A stretch of 42,697 bases of DNA from Gammaproteobacteria bacterium (GTDB taxonomy: Bacteria > Pseudomonadota > Gammaproteobacteria > Steroidobacterales > Woeseiaceae). Each line of letters starts with the position of its first letter. Positions within the stretch are counted from its first letter, which is position 1. Shown one piece after another: positions 42,670 through 42,697 of the stretch. The notes beneath the pieces are model-generated. The model was not told where the DNA came from. It made no database searches and saw nothing but the letters and a program-made list of their open reading frames with translations. The stretch is from assembly GCA_009937605.1 (NCBI GenBank), contig JAACFG010000004.1, forward strand, positions 1-42,697, given 5' to 3'. The position numbers were made by a program, and so were the translations under genes.

Positions 42670-42697
42670 AAAAGCGGTTTCGCAAGAAGCCGCTTTT
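42670..42697 (+). terminator. Intrinsic terminator
   Basis: AAAAGCGGTTTC, loop GCAA, GAAGCCGCTTTT: a 12-bp stem with one G-T pair, flanked by A-run and T-run, so it could work in both directions. It is at the extreme edge; the downstream gene is not visible. Confidence 0.85.

Noticed and set aside
42484-42697. Rsm/Csr-type regulatory RNA based on several GGA triplets
   Set aside because: Five GGA in about 210 bases is near chance and only one lies in a convincing hairpin loop; no GacA box is seen.

Overview
The window looks like chromosome from an aerobic, heterotrophic Gammaproteobacterium. The pointers are a PlsC-type acyltransferase fused to an MFS carrier, GTAGGAG-type REP hairpins, a TonB-dependent receptor under a TPP riboswitch, and Liu- and IcmF-type branched acyl-CoA catabolism. 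I cannot assign a genus from sequence alone. Genes are tightly packed with many 1-4 base overlaps, and there is no phage, integrase, insertion sequence, CRISPR array, rRNA or tRNA.

Layout. (1) Positions 1-7103 hold envelope maintenance genes: a truncated MFS/acyltransferase, an EexN-like lipoprotein, a lemA - M48 protease - SYLF cluster on the minus strand, and a divergent apbE. (2) Positions 7104-17061 hold a long plus-strand operon: a TlpA-like thioredoxin, an unknown exported protein, three TPR envelope proteins, an unknown small exported protein, an ExbB/TolQ channel, two ExbD proteins and an AgmX/TonB-like transducer. This gene content resembles the Agl/Glt gliding machine and the Nfs spore-coat machine of Myxococcus. 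Of the two ExbD proteins, only one keeps the proton-carrying aspartate. (3) Positions 17071-22143 hold housekeeping and stress genes: DUF899, a histidine phosphatase, a family 6 DNA glycosylase, MAPEG, P-II, a fatty acid desaturase, a VOC protein and a LuxR-type regulator. (4) Positions 22230-28546 hold a leucine/isovalerate-type acyl-CoA operon with isovaleryl-CoA dehydrogenase and methylcrotonyl-CoA carboxylase beta, plus an ACAD10/11-like kinase, a MaoC hydratase, a dienoyl-CoA-isomerase-like crotonase and a Sel1 protein. (5) Positions 28512-35462 hold a TetR regulator, a clear 20-bp operator, and an operon of fused isobutyryl-CoA mutase IcmF, a PaaG-like crotonase, an LCAD-like dehydrogenase and a 3-hydroxyisobutyrate-dehydrogenase-like enzyme. 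(6) Positions 35462-39246 hold a TPP riboswitch followed by a complete thiamine uptake and capture operon: outer-membrane receptor, thiamine-binding protein, PnuT permease and kinase. (7) Positions 39247-42697 hold gloB, an exported amidohydrolase, an FAH-family hydrolase and a terminal intergenic region that ends in a strong intrinsic terminator.

How the parts fit. Regions 4 and 5 both feed short branched acyl-CoAs into central metabolism. IcmF can interconvert isobutyryl- and butyryl-CoA, and related enzymes also act on isovaleryl-CoA, so the two regulons may meet at isovaleryl/pivalyl-CoA. Region 6 would supply TPP for branched-chain ketoacid dehydrogenase upstream of both. Region 2 is the most unusual: a proton-driven trans-envelope machine whose function outside myxobacteria is, to my knowledge, not established.
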